Position numbers and translations under genes: made by a program. Shown here in pieces: positions 34,501-41,545 of a DNA stretch of 64,000 nucleotides (its first letter is position 1; every line of letters starts with the position of its first letter). The DNA lies in the NCBI RefSeq assembly GCF_010894435.1, contig NZ_JAAIXZ010000006.1:310001-374000 (forward strand). The letters are read 5' to 3'. The DNA is from Pyxidicoccus trucidator. Its GTDB lineage: Bacteria > Myxococcota > Myxococcia > Myxococcales > Myxococcaceae. The notes below the pieces were generated by a model. It did no database searches. It was not told the origin of the DNA and worked only from the letters and a program-made list of their open reading frames with translations.

Positions 34501-34666
34501 CGTCCGGGTCCGCCTTGGAGAAGACGGGGTCGTCCCCCGCCGCCGCCAGCGCCCGCTGGCAGTCGGTGCAGCCCTCGAGGTGCGACAGGACTCCAGTCCG
34601 CTGCTCGGGTGGCAGCAACCCCGCCAGCAGGTCGCTCAACGTCGTCTCGGCCGGGCACTCCGTCAT
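31583..34666 (-). CDS. Ser/Thr kinase with anti-sigma-like zinc finger and TPR tail
   Basis: A 1027-residue protein from ATG 34666, chosen because MTECPAETTLSDLLAGLL starts the zinc-finger segment; an ATG at 34762 is less likely. Order: a zf-HC2-like segment with Cys4 and HLEGCTDC (a ligand set used by anti-sigma factors), an intact kinase (GAGAMGVVY, VALKVLRPEG, HRDFKPANVLV, VTDFGMARPL, GTPAYMAPELL), one membrane helix (about 355-380), and a TPR-rich C-terminal half (KAEGTLY-type helices, TRGVELARRAYAPDSLRMAG, ALANLGRLVSDADHIEEALG). The kinase part carries the residues needed for catalysis. It overlaps the sigma-factor gene by ATGA. A Pro/Ala/Gly-rich spacer with several Thr and Ser lies between DFG and GTPAYM. 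Likely a membrane receptor that controls its partner sigma factor. Confidence 0.88.
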   Translation of the reverse strand: MTECPAETTLSDLLAGLLPPEQRTGVLSHLEGCTDCQRALAAAGDDPVFSKADPDVSMAPLERGATLSRYVVLERIGAGAMGVVYAAYDPELDRQVALKVLRPEGRQVEELRLRLVLEAQALARLSHANVVSVFDVGTHGDCVFLAMELVDGVTLAEWLKQPRSWKEVLRTFSEAGRGLAAAHAAGLVHRDFKPANVLVGRDGRVRVTDFGMARPLNRGQGATPGSEPGPAASTASPLTRTGVLLGTPAYMAPELLGGRRADALSDQFSFCVALHEALYGVRPFEGGSLEEVARAALEGRVRPASPGTKVPAWVRRAVLRGLLPRPEERHPSMEPLLAALTPPPRRVWARVAALAGAACLLGAGVAYSVGHRTEARCAQETEKLEGAWGSARREQVRAAFLATGAPVAAEVWEKVAGLLDAHASQWRTLRTEACVMSHEQPTSNAWQTAACLDARLWQLAAVTAVLEKADAQTVRNAGQLTASLEGLGGCRDAPELSTRPQPPDALRPRVDAIRRRLADVEALRVAGRYGEGLGLTSTLLGDIQGLDYKPLEAEVLLAHGELQAADGKPKEAEGTLYKAVFAAEAGRDDETAARAWDVLVYVVGVDLARAADVERVVQHAQAAVDRLGRERFPGNAASLHQRLTLVLVAQGKYVEAEAEITRGVELARRAYAPDSLRMAGFLSALGKARHRVGKYPEAMELQLQALALYEHHLGKVHPVLTSSLNSLSSAYEAMGKADESIATQRRAIAVHEASGAPEHTRSPLLANLAQRLRLLGQIEEATALQRQALDLVKQKYGLDHPQAALALANLGRLVSDADHIEEALGLYRESLDHFERALGPDSPRIVTVLFHRSKTYLRVGRFEDARRDLLRLQALVEKTQGADIDLAGSVIWQLGTVDLRTGAPRQALARCQRALEMHARVEGVGSMAAARDEGCMAEAWLLLGEPEKALPLVERARARLGTNSFEGMETAWHTFVLARTLRALNPPDRARVAALAEEARSRFKALGLMARPELERVVAWQRHEGLQ

Positions 34667-34829
34667 ACCGTGGCAAGCGTACCAGGATTCCCGGAGGGCC
34701 CCGCCCGACGGTTGCGTGGCGGAGGTGGCTGGGGGGGGCGGAAATTTCTGGGACGGCGACATGGGCGCTGGCTCCTCATACGTGGAGCCCCCCCGACGTC
34801 ATTGCTTTGCACGCCCCCGAGGACTCGCC

Positions 34830-35917
34830 ATGCCTCCGTCAATCCGAACGCGTCCACCGCCGCCACAGAAATCCAGCGCCGCGCGCGAGAGGCGGCGGAG
34901 GGCGCCGCGCAGCAGGCCGCCGAGGTCGCTCGCCGGGCCGCGGAGGTATAGGCCGAGCAGGCGATCACCCTGACGGCGGATGCCACGGACAACGTGGGCG
35001 TCACCCGCGTGGAGCTCTACCGGGGCAGCACCCTCATCGCGACGGACGTCTCCGCGCCTTACAGCGTGACGTGGGACACGCGCACCGTGGCCAATGGCGC
35101 GTACGCGCTCACCGCGAAGGCCTACGACGCGGCCCGCAACACCACCACCTCCGCGGCCGTCAACGTCTCGGTGAACAACGACGTCACGCCGCCCACCACC
35201 AGCATCACCGCACCCTCGGCGGGAGCCACGCTGAGCGGCAGCGTCACCGTGTCCGCGAGCGCGTCCGACAACGTGGCGGTGGCCAGAGTGGAGCTCTACC
35301 GGGGCACCACGCTGCTGGGCTCGGACGACACCGCGCCGTACAGCGTGACGTGGGACACCACCACCGTCGCCAACGGGAGCTACACGCTGACGAGCAAGGC
35401 CTTCGATACCTCGGGCAATGCCACCACCTCCGCGGGCATCACCGTGACGGTGGCCAATGCCCCTCCCGACCTCATCGTCAACGGCGGCTTCGAGGGCTTC
35501 TCCAGCCCGTGGAGGCTGACCGGCCAGGCCTTCTGGATGACCAGCGGCTCCACGCCGCACGGCGGCACCGGCAACCTGGAGCTGGGACGTGTCGCCATGC
35601 TGTATGGCTCCGCCGATCAGTCCATCTTCCTCCCGGCCGGAAGCGCGGCCACGCTGTCCTTCTGGCTGTACATCACCAGCATCGAGACCACGACCGTCCT
35701 CCACAATGACCGACTCAACGTGCAGCTCGTGGACAGCTCGGGCGCGGTGATTACGACGCTGAAGAGCTTCTCCAACCTCCACAAGGGAAGCGGCTACGTG
35801 CAGTACTCCTACAGCCTGGCCTCGTATGCGGGACGGACGGTGACGCTGCGCTTCAGCACCACCCAGAGCGGCTCCCTCATCACCGTCTTCCGGGTGGATG
35901 ACGTGTCGGTGAAGTAG
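34830..35917 (+). pseudogene. Ig-like domain protein, disrupted by a stop and probable frameshift
   Basis: One continuous frame contains a helical N-terminal segment (TEIQRRAREAAEGAAQQAAE then VARRAAEV), a TAG stop at 34949-34951, and 322 residues further on that end normally at 35917. The rest holds two tandem bacterial Ig-like domains (GVTRVELYRGSTL and VARVELYRGTTL; PYSVTWDT in both) and a beta-rich carbohydrate-binding-like end (DLIVNGGFEGF then PWRLTGQAF). The only nearby ATG (34830) is two bases out of frame. The signal peptide and any catalytic domain are missing. Reading the TAG as a Gln or Tyr codon would make the two parts one protein, so a single decayed or fused gene is likely. 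If 35917 were expressed alone it would be a short two-Ig fragment. Confidence 0.65.
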
Positions 35918-36018
35918 CGCCCGTCATCGTCACTCGATGCCGCTCTCCTCCTCACAAGGCTGGCGCACTAGAGTCTCGTCCGTGTCCCGCACCTCGTCCC
36001 GTCCTCCCAGAGGCTCCC

Positions 36019-36741
36019 ATGCGCCACGCGGCTTTCGTGCTCGTCGTCCTGATGGCTGCCGGATGCAGGTGCAGACGGACCGAGTCCGTGCGCAGTGAGA
36101 CGGTGGGCTCCGCGGTCATCACCCACGTGCGGACCTGCGAGATGCTCGACTGGGAGAGCGGCTCCTGTCGGACGGACTCCGTCATGACGGTCGGCTCGGT
36201 GCGCATCCCGGAGGTCGGCAACCCCTCCCCCAGCCCCACCGGAAAGCGGGCGTTGGTGGGCATGCGAGACGGCACCGCCATCCTCGTCGACACCGGGACC
36301 GGAGAGATTCACAGTCGCTTCCCCGTGTTCGCGCAGGCCCGGGAATGGTGCGGTGACTCGGAGCTGATTGTCACCTCGCCCTTGGCGCTGTTCGAGGGGG
36401 ACGGCTACAAGGGCACCACCCTGGAGCTGGTGTGGTTCGAGAGCGACACGGAGATCCGCCGTGCCGTCGTCCACAAGGGCCTGCGCAACGTGCCCCGCGT
36501 CCTGTGCGGGCCCGGGCACACGATGGCGTTCGCGCTGGAGGCCGAAAAGCGGGACGGGGCCCCGGAGCTGTACCGCTGGAGCCAGGCCGAGGGACTCCAG
36601 CTCGTGGAGACCTGGCCCGGGCCCATCGAGGGTGGAGACCCCTCGGACCTCGTCCTCTCCTGGTCGCCCTCGGGACGGCCTGACTGGTGCGCGCGGAGCC
36701 GGCCGTATGACTTGAATCGCTGCGTCCCACCCACGCGATGA
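36019..36741 (+). CDS. Lipoprotein of unknown function
   Basis: A 240-residue lipoprotein. The signal MRHAAFVLVVLMAAGC places the lipid-modified Cys at 16, followed by a CRCRR cluster. The mature part is strand-rich with seven further cysteines and beta-propeller-like elements (GKRALVGMRDGTAILVDTGT, REWCGDSELIV, LVLSWSPSGRPDW). Repeated Gly-Thr-x-Ala/Leu-hydrophobic strands fit a small beta-propeller. It converges with the esterase gene. No known family was recognised. Confidence 0.65.
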   Translation: MRHAAFVLVVLMAAGCRCRRTESVRSETVGSAVITHVRTCEMLDWESGSCRTDSVMTVGSVRIPEVGNPSPSPTGKRALVGMRDGTAILVDTGTGEIHSRFPVFAQAREWCGDSELIVTSPLALFEGDGYKGTTLELVWFESDTEIRRAVVHKGLRNVPRVLCGPGHTMAFALEAEKRDGAPELYRWSQAEGLQLVETWPGPIEGGDPSDLVLSWSPSGRPDWCARSRPYDLNRCVPPTR

Positions 36742-36771
36742 ATCGCTCGGTGCGTGTCGTGTTGAGACCCG

Positions 36772-36793
36772 GGGTGGGGAAATGCCCCCACCC
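36772..36793. terminator. GC hairpin between convergent genes
   Basis: The arms gggtgggg / ccccaccc (8 bases) around AAATGC lie between the lipoprotein stop and the esterase stop. No T tract follows on either side, so termination here is a guess from position. Confidence 0.4.
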
Positions 36794-36806
36794 GCGAGGG
36801 CTTGAT

Positions 36807-37553
36807 TCAGAGCGAGTGGCTCAACATCCACGTGTAGATGTCATGGCCCGCTGAACCGCTGTAGGTCCGGGACCAGGAGTCATGCCCCACGCCCTGATAC
36901 AGCGTGAGCTGGGCCGGCGGGTTCGCCGCCGGATTGCAGACGTTGTTGAGCTTGTTGACAGGGTCGATGGACCCCCACTGAGACACGGTTCCATCCGCCG
37001 TGCCATGGAAGGCCCACACCGGGACGTTCCACATGTTGCAGATGGCAATCCCGTTGCCATTCCCCGCGATGGGAACGATGGCCGCGAGCTTCTGCGGAAA
37101 GGCCACCGCGTAGGACCAGGTGACGATGGCCCCCGCCGAGAGTCCCGTCAGATAGACGCGGTTCGGGTCGACGCGATAGCGGCTCTTGGCGAACTCGAGG
37201 ATGCCGTCGACCTCACTGTTCCCCCACCAGGCATTGAACCGCTGGGGAGAAATGAGGATGAACGGGAAGTGGCGTCCATTCCGGATGAGGCGGGGCGGAG
37301 CGGTGACCCCCATGAGCTTCTCGAGGCCGGCGGCCGTCCCATCGCCCTCCTGCCCCTGGCCTCCCAGGAAGATCACCAGCGGATAGGTCGCCTCGGGGTT
37401 GTCGTCGTAGTCCTGCGGCAGGTACTCCCAATAGCCGTAGTTGATGCCCGGCACGGTGGTCCTGGGACGGGCCAGGATCTGCCCCTGCGCGGCCAACGCG
37501 CCCTGCGCGAAGAGCAGGACCCAACCCAACAAGATGCGCTGCGATGTCGACAT
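36807..37553 (-). CDS. Secreted alpha/beta hydrolase (esterase/depolymerase-like)
   Basis: A 248-residue exported enzyme. The signal is MSTSQRILLGWVLLFAQGAL, cut near AAQG. The fold is that of dienelactone-hydrolase/PHB-depolymerase-like esterases: the nucleophile Ser in TGLSAGAIV, the acid in FHGTADGTVSQW, and His in QGVGHDSWSRTY, with the oxyanion segment YPLVIFLGGQGQEGDG. Substrate cannot be read from sequence; feruloyl esters or polyesters are known substrates of relatives. AGAGGAG just upstream supports the ATG. The divergent gene is the DUF1801-type protein. Confidence 0.75.
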   Translation of the reverse strand: MSTSQRILLGWVLLFAQGALAAQGQILARPRTTVPGINYGYWEYLPQDYDDNPEATYPLVIFLGGQGQEGDGTAAGLEKLMGVTAPPRLIRNGRHFPFILISPQRFNAWWGNSEVDGILEFAKSRYRVDPNRVYLTGLSAGAIVTWSYAVAFPQKLAAIVPIAGNGNGIAICNMWNVPVWAFHGTADGTVSQWGSIDPVNKLNNVCNPAANPPAQLTLYQGVGHDSWSRTYSGSAGHDIYTWMLSHSL

Positions 37554-37858
37554 AGCGACTCCTCTCCAACCATGGTGGGAGTCGATACTTTAGTTACCTG
37601 GTTGCATGAACACCATGAATTGCTTGATTTGCAGCCCAGGCAGATAAATGGAGAGCCGGTGGAGACAGCGGCGCCCTGGCCGGGTGAGCGGGCGTGGCAA
37701 CCCAGACTCCGTGTTGACCGTTCGGCCCCGTGAAAGGACGCGGGCTCGCCGTAACGCGACGGCGCCATTGTCGACCGCGAGCCAGTGGTGGGGAGCGCGC
37801 TTCGGTAGTTGAATGGCTGCGTACCGCGTGCTGAGCGCACCACAGGGGCCCGAAGACC
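37554..37858. other. Divergent intergenic region of 305 bases
   Basis: It carries the promoters of the esterase and the DUF1801 gene. The part next to the esterase is AT-rich for this genome (gatactttagttacctgg and ggcagataaatgg). Inverted copies of GACTC/GAGTC (near 37556 and 37582) flank the esterase ribosome binding site on the minus strand. No gene was seen. Confidence 0.4.
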
Positions 37859-38878
37859 ATGGCGAAGAATCCTGGAGAATCGCAGCCTATCGACGCGTAT
37901 CTGGCGAGCCTGGAGGACCCGGCGGCGAAGAAGACGCTGGGGGCGCTGCGCATGCAGCTCCGGAAGCTGCTTCCAGGAGCCACGGAGACCATCAGCTACC
38001 GGATGCCCACCTTCAAGGTCGACGGCAACGCCGTGGCCGGCTTCGCCTTCTTCAAGACCCACTGCGGCTACTACCCCTTCAGCGGCAGCGTGGTACCGCC
38101 ACTGAAGGCGCAGCTGGCCGGCTACACCACGTCAAAGAGCGGCATCACCTTCCCGCCCGACAAGCCGCTCCCTGCGAAGCTGGTGAAGACGCTCGTGCAG
38201 GCGCGGCTCGCGGAGATTGCCGCGAGCGGGAAGAAGCCCTCGGCCACGAAGAAGAAGGCAGCCGCGAAGAAGGCGCTCATCACCGACCGGGTGACTGACA
38301 GCGCCGTGAAGGAGGCGACCGGGCGGGACTGGAAGGGGTGGATGCGCGCGCTGGACACGGCAAAGGCAGGCGAGCTGAACCACAAGCAGCTCGTCGCGCA
38401 CCTGGCCCGGGAGGTGGAGTCCACGTGGTGGCAGCAGTCCATTGCCGTGGCGTATGAGCAGGCCCGCGGCAAGCGAGTCGTCGGCGAGACGGCGGCCACG
38501 GGCTTCCAGGTGGGCGTGGTGCGCACGCTGCCGATGGGTGCCGAGGAGCTGTGGGAGCTGATTGCAACCCAGGCGGAGCGATGGCTCGGTGCCGGGGCGA
38601 CGCTGATACTCAAACCGGGGGAGGACTACGAGGTCCCCAAGCGCCGTGGGTCACCCGGCGTCCGCGGCGAAGTCCGGGTGGTGAAGTCCGGGCAGCGCCT
38701 CCGCATGACCTGGCAGCCAGACGGATGGAAGAAGCCCGCGACGCTGCAGCTCACGCTGATGCCGAAGGCGCGAGGCGTCGCCGTCAACGTGCACATGGAG
38801 AAGCTGCCGGACGCGAAGGCCCGCGAGGCGATGCGCGAGCACTGGTCCGGGGTGCTCGAAGGACTCGCGAAGGAGTGA
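37859..38878 (+). CDS. Three-domain DUF1801 / SRPBCC fusion protein
   Basis: A 339-residue cytoplasmic protein. The N-terminal DUF1801/YdhG-type domain (about 5-120) has MPTFKVDGNAVAGFAFFKTH and YPFSGSVVPPLKAQL. A lysine/alanine linker (KKKAAAKKA) leads to a DUF4287-like helical segment (RDWKGWMRALDTAKAGELNH, KQLVAHLAREV, WWQQSIAVAYEQARG). The C-terminal SRPBCC/AHSA1-type ligand-binding domain (about 205-335) contains RTLPMGAEELWELIATQAER, GVRGEVRVVKSGQRLRMTW and NVHMEKLPDAKAREAMREHW. The three domains occur as separate genes elsewhere, and their fusion suggests they act on one ligand. The role is unknown. It stands alone. Confidence 0.8.
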   Translation: MAKNPGESQPIDAYLASLEDPAAKKTLGALRMQLRKLLPGATETISYRMPTFKVDGNAVAGFAFFKTHCGYYPFSGSVVPPLKAQLAGYTTSKSGITFPPDKPLPAKLVKTLVQARLAEIAASGKKPSATKKKAAAKKALITDRVTDSAVKEATGRDWKGWMRALDTAKAGELNHKQLVAHLAREVESTWWQQSIAVAYEQARGKRVVGETAATGFQVGVVRTLPMGAEELWELIATQAERWLGAGATLILKPGEDYEVPKRRGSPGVRGEVRVVKSGQRLRMTWQPDGWKKPATLQLTLMPKARGVAVNVHMEKLPDAKAREAMREHWSGVLEGLAKE

Positions 38879-39014
38879 CGACGAAGTCCCGAGAGCTGCC
38901 ATTGCCGCTCCGGGAGGCCTGTGAGCCTGGCTTCGAGCGCTCCGGCATCGACTGCGCCAGGACAGCTCCGGCGCCGAGGCCATTCTCGCCTCGGCGCCGC
39001 GTGCGTCCCGAACC

Positions 39015-40964
39015 TCAGTGTGTCCAGAGGCCCGCGAAGCGGTGGGAGCCGTTGACGGTGACGCCCGTCACCAGCCGGGTGAGGTAGCCGGCGCCGGTCC
39101 AGGTGCTGTACTCCGACTGGTACTGGGCCGCGGTGCGGTCATGGCGCGCCACCCAGCCGCCGTAGGGCATCGAGTCCCACACCGCCGAGTAGTACACGAC
39201 GCCGCCGTGCACGTAGGTGTTCAGGTACTGCAGGTAGCGCCCCGCGTCCCGCTGCGTCTCGACCTCGTCCTGGTACTGCGAGGCGGGAATGGCCTGCAGC
39301 GCCACCCAGCCGCCCACGCTGGCCTTGTCATACAGCGCGGTGAAGTAGCGCTGCCCGGACACCGACACCACCGACGCATTCACCAGCCGGTAGCCGCTGT
39401 TGGCATACGTGGTGAACAGGGACTGGTGCTCCGCCGCGGTCTTGCCGTGGTAGGACGCCCAGGTCGGGCCCGGCTTCTTCGTGAAGATGGCCGCGTAGCG
39501 GACGGCGCCGCCCGTCAGGTAGCTGTCCACCTGCAGCAGCCGGTAGCCCTCCGCCTCCCGCGTGTCGCTCTCGCTCTGGTACTGCGCGCTGGTCATCCCG
39601 TGGCGGGCCACCCAGGCGTAGCCGTCCGCGGGACGGAACACGGCGTTGTAGTAGGTGCTGCTGCCGTCCTCGTAGCCATCCACCCAGACCGGCCGGTAGC
39701 CGGCCGCGGCGATGTCATCGAAGACCGTGTCGTAGCTGGCGGCGGACACCCCGTGCCGGGCCACCTCGGTGTAGCCGGGCTGGAGGGTGCTCACGTTGTA
39801 CGTGCGCGTGGCGCGCAGGCTGCCGTTGATGCGCACGCGCAGCGTCCAGGTGCCCGGCGTGGAGCCCGCCACCTTGTTCCAGTAGGGGTACATGTGCCGG
39901 TAGCGCGCCGCGCCCGTGACATTCCACGTCCAGGCATCCACGACGCCGTTCGGCGCGGTGAGGGACATGTCCACCACGTCACCACCCTTCCCGCTCATCG
40001 ACAGGCCGATGCCCAGCGCGTCGCCCGGCGCGTACAGGGTGGGGTTGGGCACCGGGTCCTTGATCTGCTGGGCGCTGGTGAAGGAACTCTTCCGCAGCAT
40101 GACGTCCATCACGTCCGACGTGGCGTTGTAGGCCGGCGGAGACGCCCACATGCCCAGCGAGAAGGACTCCACCGCCATGTTCGAGCAGTCCCGGAGCTCG
40201 AAGTGCAGGTGCGGCTGGGTGGAGCAGCCCGCGCTGCCCGCCACCCCGAGCACCTGGCCCGCCGTCACGGTATCCCCCACGTTGACCACCACCGAGTTGC
40301 GCTTCAGGTGGCCGTAGAGCGTGTCGTAGCCGTTGGCGTGCTCGATGCGCACCACGTTCCAGTTGCCCGTGCAGCTGGTGTTGCGGTCGAACTGGCCCTC
40401 CTCGACGAAGGTGACCGTGCCAGGGGCCGCCGCGCGCACCAGCGCGGAGCCCGAGTCCATCTCCCGGAACGAGGAGATGTCGATGTCGATGCCACCGTGC
40501 CCATCGTAGGTGCGCGCCAGGCTGCCGGTGAAGCCCAGGTAGTCCTCCAGCAGGCTGCTGGCCGGGTCCAGGTCCACGTAGTTGTTCACCATCCACGCCC
40601 GGCCGTTGGCGCCGCTCATGGGCCACCACGACAGGGTCAGGTCATTGGCGTTACAGGACGGAACCGCCAGCGCGCTCCTGCGTCCCCTGGGGGTGCTCGC
40701 GGCCAGCTGCGCGTCGTACGCGTGGGGGTCCTCGGAGTGGGGAGCGGACCAGTCCTCGTTCGCCGGCGACAGGGCCTGGCGGGGAGCGTCCTCGTCCCCT
40801 TGCGGCGCCTCCTGCGCCACGGAGGTCTCCGCGGGCCCGGTCTGCGCGTCCGGAGGCGCCCCGCAGCCGCTCGTCACGAGCGTCAGGCCGGCGCCCAACA
40901 GGGTCCACTTCAAGGCCGCGCTCAGCACGGCCCGCATCGGGGCATGAAAGGTTCTGTTCGACAT
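39015..40964 (-). CDS. M23 peptidase lipoprotein with bacterial tandem repeats
   Basis: A 649-residue lipoprotein. Signal: WTLLGAGLTLVTSGC. After a Ala/Glu/Pro-rich tether comes an M23 metallopeptidase domain with zinc ligands in YDGHGGIDID and HLHFELRD, plus YGHLKRNSVVVNVGDTVTAG, all normal. A beta-rich jelly-roll region (about 310-400; DVVDMSLTAPNGVVDAWTW, PGTWTLRVRINGS) follows. The C-terminus holds five units of about 48 residues of the BTRD1/polyglycine-hydrolase type, with motifs AWVARHGMTSAQYQ, TWASYHGKTAAEHQ, GWVARHDRTAAQYQ and GYRLLQVDSYLTGG. The intact peptidase ligands suggest a peptidoglycan endopeptidase, possibly predation-related. GGAG six bases upstream supports the start. Divergent from the small lipoprotein. 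Confidence 0.85.
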   Translation of the reverse strand: MSNRTFHAPMRAVLSAALKWTLLGAGLTLVTSGCGAPPDAQTGPAETSVAQEAPQGDEDAPRQALSPANEDWSAPHSEDPHAYDAQLAASTPRGRRSALAVPSCNANDLTLSWWPMSGANGRAWMVNNYVDLDPASSLLEDYLGFTGSLARTYDGHGGIDIDISSFREMDSGSALVRAAAPGTVTFVEEGQFDRNTSCTGNWNVVRIEHANGYDTLYGHLKRNSVVVNVGDTVTAGQVLGVAGSAGCSTQPHLHFELRDCSNMAVESFSLGMWASPPAYNATSDVMDVMLRKSSFTSAQQIKDPVPNPTLYAPGDALGIGLSMSGKGGDVVDMSLTAPNGVVDAWTWNVTGAARYRHMYPYWNKVAGSTPGTWTLRVRINGSLRATRTYNVSTLQPGYTEVARHGVSAASYDTVFDDIAAAGYRPVWVDGYEDGSSTYYNAVFRPADGYAWVARHGMTSAQYQSESDTREAEGYRLLQVDSYLTGGAVRYAAIFTKKPGPTWASYHGKTAAEHQSLFTTYANSGYRLVNASVVSVSGQRYFTALYDKASVGGWVALQAIPASQYQDEVETQRDAGRYLQYLNTYVHGGVVYYSAVWDSMPYGGWVARHDRTAAQYQSEYSTWTGAGYLTRLVTGVTVNGSHRFAGLWTH

Positions 40965-41176
40965 CGCGAGCTCCAGGAATCAGACGTGATGCCGGCACAA
41001 CGGAACTCGCGCGGGAAATTCCTCAGTGAGCCGGTCCTCGAAGTCCTACCCAGGCCAGGCACGTCGCGAAGCCAGCAGTGGCGCTCCGGGCCAGCACCCA
41101 TCCCCGCGGCACGACTGACTCTCGGCTTCTGATATTCTGGCAAAGCAGTACTTACCTGAACTCCAGGAGAAAGAGC

Positions 41177-41461
41177 ATGCGAGCAGGAATGGTGGGCGGA
41201 CTGCTGCTGGTCGGGCTGATGGCGGGGTGTGGTGGGGCCGCCGTCGAAGAAGAGGGCTCCTCCGAACTCGAGTCGCGGAGTGACGCGCTTCCCAGCTGTC
41301 GCGACGTGACGGGCAACGACTACGTCATCACGTACTACAAGGAGCCGGCGCGGCTCACCTGGGTCGGGGAGCTCCTCTGCGGCTGCAGCGAACCGGAGAC
41401 TGTCGTCCATGGCTCCAAGTCGCAGTACTACGAGAAGATCTACGGATGCTTCGCGCGGTAG
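41177..41461 (+). CDS. Short lipoprotein (DUF6289-like)
   Basis: A 94-residue lipoprotein. MRAGMVGGLLLVGLMAGC gives the lipid-modified Cys at 18. A Glu-rich tether is followed by a compact domain with three spaced Cys (LPSCRDVTG, LLCGCSEP, YGCFAR) and YVITYYKEPARLTWVGE. This resembles the DUF6289 family of short exported proteins in myxobacteria and Streptomyces; the match is from recall and tentative. AGGAGA upstream supports the start. It is divergent from the M23 gene and convergent with the CARDB gene. Confidence 0.65.
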   Translation: MRAGMVGGLLLVGLMAGCGGAAVEEEGSSELESRSDALPSCRDVTGNDYVITYYKEPARLTWVGELLCGCSEPETVVHGSKSQYYEKIYGCFAR

Positions 41462-41502
41462 TCGCTCCAGGCGACTGAGGACACCTCGCGCGAGCAGCAG
41501 CA

Positions 41503-41534
41503 GGCGCGTGGAAGGAACGGTCCTTCCACGCGCC
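41503..41534. terminator. Perfect 14-base hairpin between convergent genes
   Basis: Arms ggcgcgtggaagga / tccttccacgcgcc (14 bases, fully paired) around an ACGG loop lie between the short lipoprotein and CARDB genes. There is no T tract. Probably a bidirectional terminator or mRNA 3'-end stabiliser. Confidence 0.6.
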
Positions 41535-41545
41535 CGCGTCCCGAC

